From the NCBI GenBank assembly GCA_902475285.1, contig CABRZA010000101.1:1-8823 (forward strand): DNA of 8,823 bases, given 5' to 3'. The first letter of the stretch is position 1. Each line of letters begins with the position of its first letter. This document shows positions 7,261 to 8,823 of this stretch, piece by piece. A model generated the notes under the pieces. The model had not been told where the DNA came from. It saw only the letters and a list, made by a program, of their open reading frames with translations, and searched no databases. Made by a program: the position numbers and the translations under genes. The DNA comes from an uncultured Porphyromonadaceae bacterium. GTDB taxonomy: Bacteria; Bacteroidota; Bacteroidia; Bacteroidales; Muribaculaceae.

Positions 7261-8105
7261 AGACTAAAACACTGTATGTAAGCGACCTCGACGGCACGCT
7301 CCTGAGCACCGACAGCCGTATATCCGCCCGTTCGGCGGAAACCATCAGCCGCCTCACCTCCGAGGGGGCGCTCATCACCGTTGCCACGGCGCGCACGCCG
7401 GCCACGGTAGTGCCGCTGTTAGGGCAGACGGCCATAACGCCCCCGGCGGTGGTGATGACGGGCTGCGCCCTGTGGCAGCGCGAGGAGGGGCGCTTCCTGC
7501 GCCCGCACTTTGTGCCCGAGGGTGGCCTTCGCGGCGCGCTCGACTTCTGCCGCACCCACGGCGTGCACCCCTTCGTGTATGTCATGGCTCCCGACGGGGC
7601 CACGCTCGACGTATACCACGCCGCCCCGCGCCTCAACCGCCCCGAGGAGGCTTTCTACCTCGAGCGCCGCGGGCTTACGCTCAAACGTTTCCATCTCGGT
7701 CAAGGGGCTCCCGAGCGCGCGGCCGTCTACACCATGCTCCTCTTCGCCATGGGCGAGGAGAAGCCCATTCGCGCGGCTTTCGAGGCCTTCCGCAACACCT
7801 CGGAGTGCGCGTCGTACTGCTACCCCGACGTGTTCAACCCTCATGTTTGGAACTTCGAGGTGTTTCCTCCGCGCATCAGCAAGGCCATGGCCGTGCAGCG
7901 GCTCAAAGAAGAGCTTGGCTGCGAGCGACTTGTGGCCTTCGGCGACAGTCTCAACGACCTTCCCCTATTTGCCGTGGCCGACGAGGCCGTGGCCGTAGGC
8001 AATGCCCTCCCCGAAGTGAAGTCTGCTGCCACCACCATCATCGAGCCGAACTACACCGACTCGGTGGCCCGTTTTATTGAGAAGGACTTCGGGGGGCGGG
8101 GGTGA
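7257..8105 (+). CDS. Cof-type HAD-IIB phosphatase
   Basis: This 282-residue protein belongs to the haloacid dehalogenase superfamily, IIB (Cof) type: cytoplasmic Mg-dependent phosphatases of sugar phosphates, nucleotides or flavin precursors. Motif I SDLDGTLL (9-16) carries the nucleophile Asp10 and acid/base Asp12. Motif II is Thr44 in VATARTP (42-48). Motif III is Lys209 in ISKAMAV. Motif IV GDSLNDLPLF (229-238) carries the metal-binding Asp230 and Asp234. The C2-type cap lies between, at about 85-200, followed by EVFPPRISK (201-209), the position of the family's usual E-I-x-P-x-G-V-S-K. The start overlaps the helicase stop by 4 nt (ATGA), so it is the last gene of the coupled run. No clear terminator follows; the repeat mosaic begins within 100 nt of its stop. 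The substrate is unknown. Confidence 0.93.
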   Translation: MKTKTLYVSDLDGTLLSTDSRISARSAETISRLTSEGALITVATARTPATVVPLLGQTAITPPAVVMTGCALWQREEGRFLRPHFVPEGGLRGALDFCRTHGVHPFVYVMAPDGATLDVYHAAPRLNRPEEAFYLERRGLTLKRFHLGQGAPERAAVYTMLLFAMGEEKPIRAAFEAFRNTSECASYCYPDVFNPHVWNFEVFPPRISKAMAVQRLKEELGCERLVAFGDSLNDLPLFAVADEAVAVGNALPEVKSAATTIIEPNYTDSVARFIEKDFGGRG

Positions 8106-8193
8106 AAAAATAAGTCAATGTGCGCTTGAAAGATTTTGGCTCTTTCGGGCCAGAGGGGGGCGGTGCTATTGGGGAGCGCCGCGGATGGGTGGA

Positions 8194-8262
8194 TGCGCTG
8201 CGCTCCACATGGGGCTAAACATGAGCGCGCCTCTTCGAGGCTTCGAGGGGGATTCGATGGGT
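8194..8262 (+). repeat. 69-bp direct repeat, copy 1
   Basis: It matches 8623-8691 over all 69 bases except two, both T here versus C in copy 2, each within a CAT/CAC triplet. It contains the small hairpin GCCTCTTCGAGGC (8229-8241). Its left flank includes a 7-bp inverted repeat, GGAGCGC (8173-8179) with GCGCTCC (8200-8206). Confidence 0.95.
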
Positions 8263-8266
8263 GGGG

Positions 8267-8314
8267 CGAGTGGGCTGACACCCACTCGGTCGAAAATGTC
8301 GCCGCTGACGCGGC
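8267..8314 (+). repeat. Hairpin pair, unit X
   Basis: There are two consecutive stem-loops: CGAGTGGG (8267-8274) with CCCACTCG (8281-8288), and GCCGC (8301-8305) with GCGGC (8310-8314). The stretch 8271-8306 aligns without gaps to 8340-8375 (25 of 36 identical), so X and the next unit are diverged copies. Confidence 0.8.
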
Positions 8315-8337
8315 TCGTCCGCTTTATCGCTGATTTA

Positions 8338-8382
8338 CACGGGCTTACGCCCGTGCCTACAAAATTGTCGCCGCTATGCGGC
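8338..8382 (+). repeat. Hairpin pair, unit Y
   Basis: CACGGGC (8338-8344) pairs with GCCCGTG (8349-8355) around TTAC. GCCGC (8370-8374) pairs with GCGGC (8378-8382) around TAT and is followed by TTTT. It is the same two-hairpin layout as unit X, offset by 69 nt. Confidence 0.8.
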
Positions 8383-8389
8383 TTTTGGC

Positions 8390-8404
8390 GCGGCCGTTGG
8401 CCGC
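8390..8404 (+). repeat. 6-bp GC-rich hairpin
   Basis: GCGGCC (8390-8395) pairs perfectly with GGCCGC (8399-8404) around GTT. It follows unit Y by 7 nt and completes a chain of stem-loops over 8267-8404. There is no T-run after it, so it is not a clear terminator. Confidence 0.6.
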
Positions 8405-8498
8405 TTCCGTAAAGTAAACTGGTAGGATTAGGGGGGAGTTTGTGCAGGGTGGGCGGGTGTCGCTGAAGCTCCACGCTGGGACGATTGGCAAGGCGGGT

Positions 8499-8527
8499 GG
8501 GTCGGTCGAGCGCGACCGACCACTTTG
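8499..8527 (+). repeat. 29-bp hairpin repeat, copy A
   Basis: It is identical to 8688-8716 except for one base. It forms a perfect 9-bp stem, GGTCGGTCG (8500-8508) with CGACCGACC (8513-8521), around an AGCG loop. Confidence 0.9.
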
Positions 8528-8576
8528 AATGTGCAGGCTGTGGGAAGGGGGCGGTTTTTGAGGGGAGCACAATACC

Positions 8577-8589
8577 GCCTCTTCGAGGC
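8577..8589 (+). repeat. Third copy of the GCCTCTTCGAGGC hairpin
   Basis: This 5-bp stem-loop is identical to the ones at 8229-8241 and 8658-8670 inside the 69-bp repeats, but here it has different flanks. It therefore spreads or is conserved independently of the larger repeat. Confidence 0.7.
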
Positions 8590-8622
8590 TCGTTTCGATT
8601 TGCTTGTATCGGTACCCCATGT

Positions 8623-8691
8623 TGCGCTGCGCTCCACACGGGGCTAAACACGAGCGCGCCTCTTCGAGGCTTCGAGGGGGATTCGATGGGT
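8623..8691 (+). repeat. 69-bp direct repeat, copy 2
   Basis: It is 67 of 69 identical to 8194-8262. Its final GGGT (8688-8691) is at the same time the first four bases of the second 29-bp hairpin repeat, so two repeat modules are joined here, whereas copy 1 is followed by unit X. Confidence 0.95.
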
Positions 8692-8716
8692 CGGTAGAGC
8701 GCGACCGACCACTTTG
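8688..8716 (+). repeat. 29-bp hairpin repeat, copy B
   Basis: It differs from copy A by a single C-to-A change at 8696, which breaks one pair of the 9-bp stem. The right arm and the following ACTTTG are unchanged. Confidence 0.9.
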
Positions 8717-8730
8717 TTAGTTCCGGCTGG

Positions 8731-8764
8731 GCGGGGGCGGTGGATTGCGCCCCTACGGAGGGGC
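8731..8764 (+). repeat. Degenerate solitary copy of the REPIN arm
   Basis: Bases 8731-8756 align without gaps to the right arm of the foldback element (2620-2645) with 22 of 26 identical, including an uninterrupted 13-base match ATTGCGCCCCTAC. The four mismatches fall in the left half, so the internal palindrome is decayed. The right half forms a different small hairpin, GCCCCT with AGGGGC (8749-8754 and 8759-8764). No inverted partner is seen before the window ends. Confidence 0.75.
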
Positions 8765-8823
8765 AGGCGGGTTCGTTAGTTGACGATATTTCGGGGGCTT
8801 CGGGAGGGGTGGTGATTTCGTCG

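Larger units (their letters stand above)
8166..8822 (-). other. Open minus-strand frame running off the right edge; possible C-terminus of a convergent gene
   Basis: Reading leftward from 8822, the minus strand is open for 218 codons to a TAG at 8168-8166. The first 20 codons (8822-8763) start DEITTPPEAPEISSTNEP and use codons much like the real genes (GAC, ATC, ACC, GCC, CCC, GAA, ATA). That fits a low-complexity tail of a gene converging from outside the window. Past about 8760 the frame consists of the repeats and its codon use changes, with many CGA and AGA Arg codons. So it is either a real tail extended by repeats or an accidental open frame. Another minus-strand frame, ending at 8755-8753, is also Pro-rich. 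I do not call it a CDS. Confidence 0.25.
8106..8823. other. 718-nt intergenic repeat mosaic, no complete gene
   Basis: No recognisable protein or RNA gene is complete here. The stretch is GC-rich and built from short palindromes and direct repeats, listed separately: two 69-bp copies, two 29-bp hairpin copies, two diverged hairpin pairs, three GCCTCTTCGAGGC hairpins and a degenerate copy of the palindrome found at 2537-2646. Bases 8106-8193 and 8405-8498 show no repeat I can define. Frames stay open for long stretches on both strands because stop codons are rare in this composition. The Arg codons used in them (CGA, AGA) differ from the CGC preference of the real genes. Confidence 0.8.

Noticed and set aside
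8106..8160. Terminator for the HAD gene
   Set aside because: The best stem (TGGC with GCCA near 8137-8152) is only 4 bp with a long loop and no T-run. I cannot support a terminator on either strand.
8077..8412. 111-codon + strand frame after the HAD gene
   Set aside because: It overlaps the HAD 3' end and then reads through the repeat mosaic; no family resemblance.
8194..8716. CRISPR array
   Set aside because: The repeats have only two copies each, differ in length and are irregularly spaced by other repeats; no cas genes are present.

Overview
This window looks like a chromosomal segment from a GC-rich member of the Bacteroidota, most likely order Bacteroidales. The family could be Muribaculaceae, but I cannot prove that. 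The evidence is a promoter of the Bacteroides type (TTTG, 19 nt, TAnnTTTG), no Shine-Dalgarno sequences, protein families typical of Bacteroidales (DUF4301, DUF5063, an M18 aminopeptidase), and codon use rich in GAC, GCC, CGC and ATA. All recognisable genes are on the + strand.

Layout. Bases 1-228 are the C-terminal end of a serpin. It is followed by a hairpin and a strong intrinsic terminator (286-321), and then by a new promoter (335-365). That promoter drives a DUF4301 protein (393-1928), with guanylate kinase gmk (1942-2514) 13 nt downstream. A 222-nt gap follows. It holds a 110-bp foldback element: perfect 27-bp inverted arms, each itself a palindrome, which is REPIN-like. Next is a tightly packed run of five genes that all overlap by 1-4 nt: nadD (2737-3312), a DUF5063 protein (3309-3857), an M18 aminopeptidase (3854-5146), a UvrD/PcrA-type helicase with a C-terminal Tudor-like end (5146-7260), and a Cof-type HAD phosphatase (7257-8105).

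The last 718 bases (8106-8823) contain no convincing complete gene. They are a dense mosaic of short palindromic and direct repeats: a 69-bp repeat in two copies, a 29-bp hairpin repeat in two copies, two diverged hairpin pairs with a compensatory base change, and a degenerate solitary copy of the same palindrome that builds the foldback upstream of nadD. The minus strand is open across almost all of this cluster, from 8822 to 8166, and runs off the right edge. All the repeat copies I checked sit in one phase of that frame.

Functionally this is mostly housekeeping: nucleotide metabolism (gmk), NAD synthesis (nadD), peptide turnover (M18), DNA repair and replication (helicase), and a small-molecule phosphatase, plus two poorly characterised families. 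I see no defence system, phage, IS transposase, CRISPR array or RNA gene. The unusual material is the repeat family in the two intergenic regions, the UDP-sugar-pyrophosphorylase-like motifs in the DUF4301 protein, and the atypical reactive-loop hinge of the serpin.
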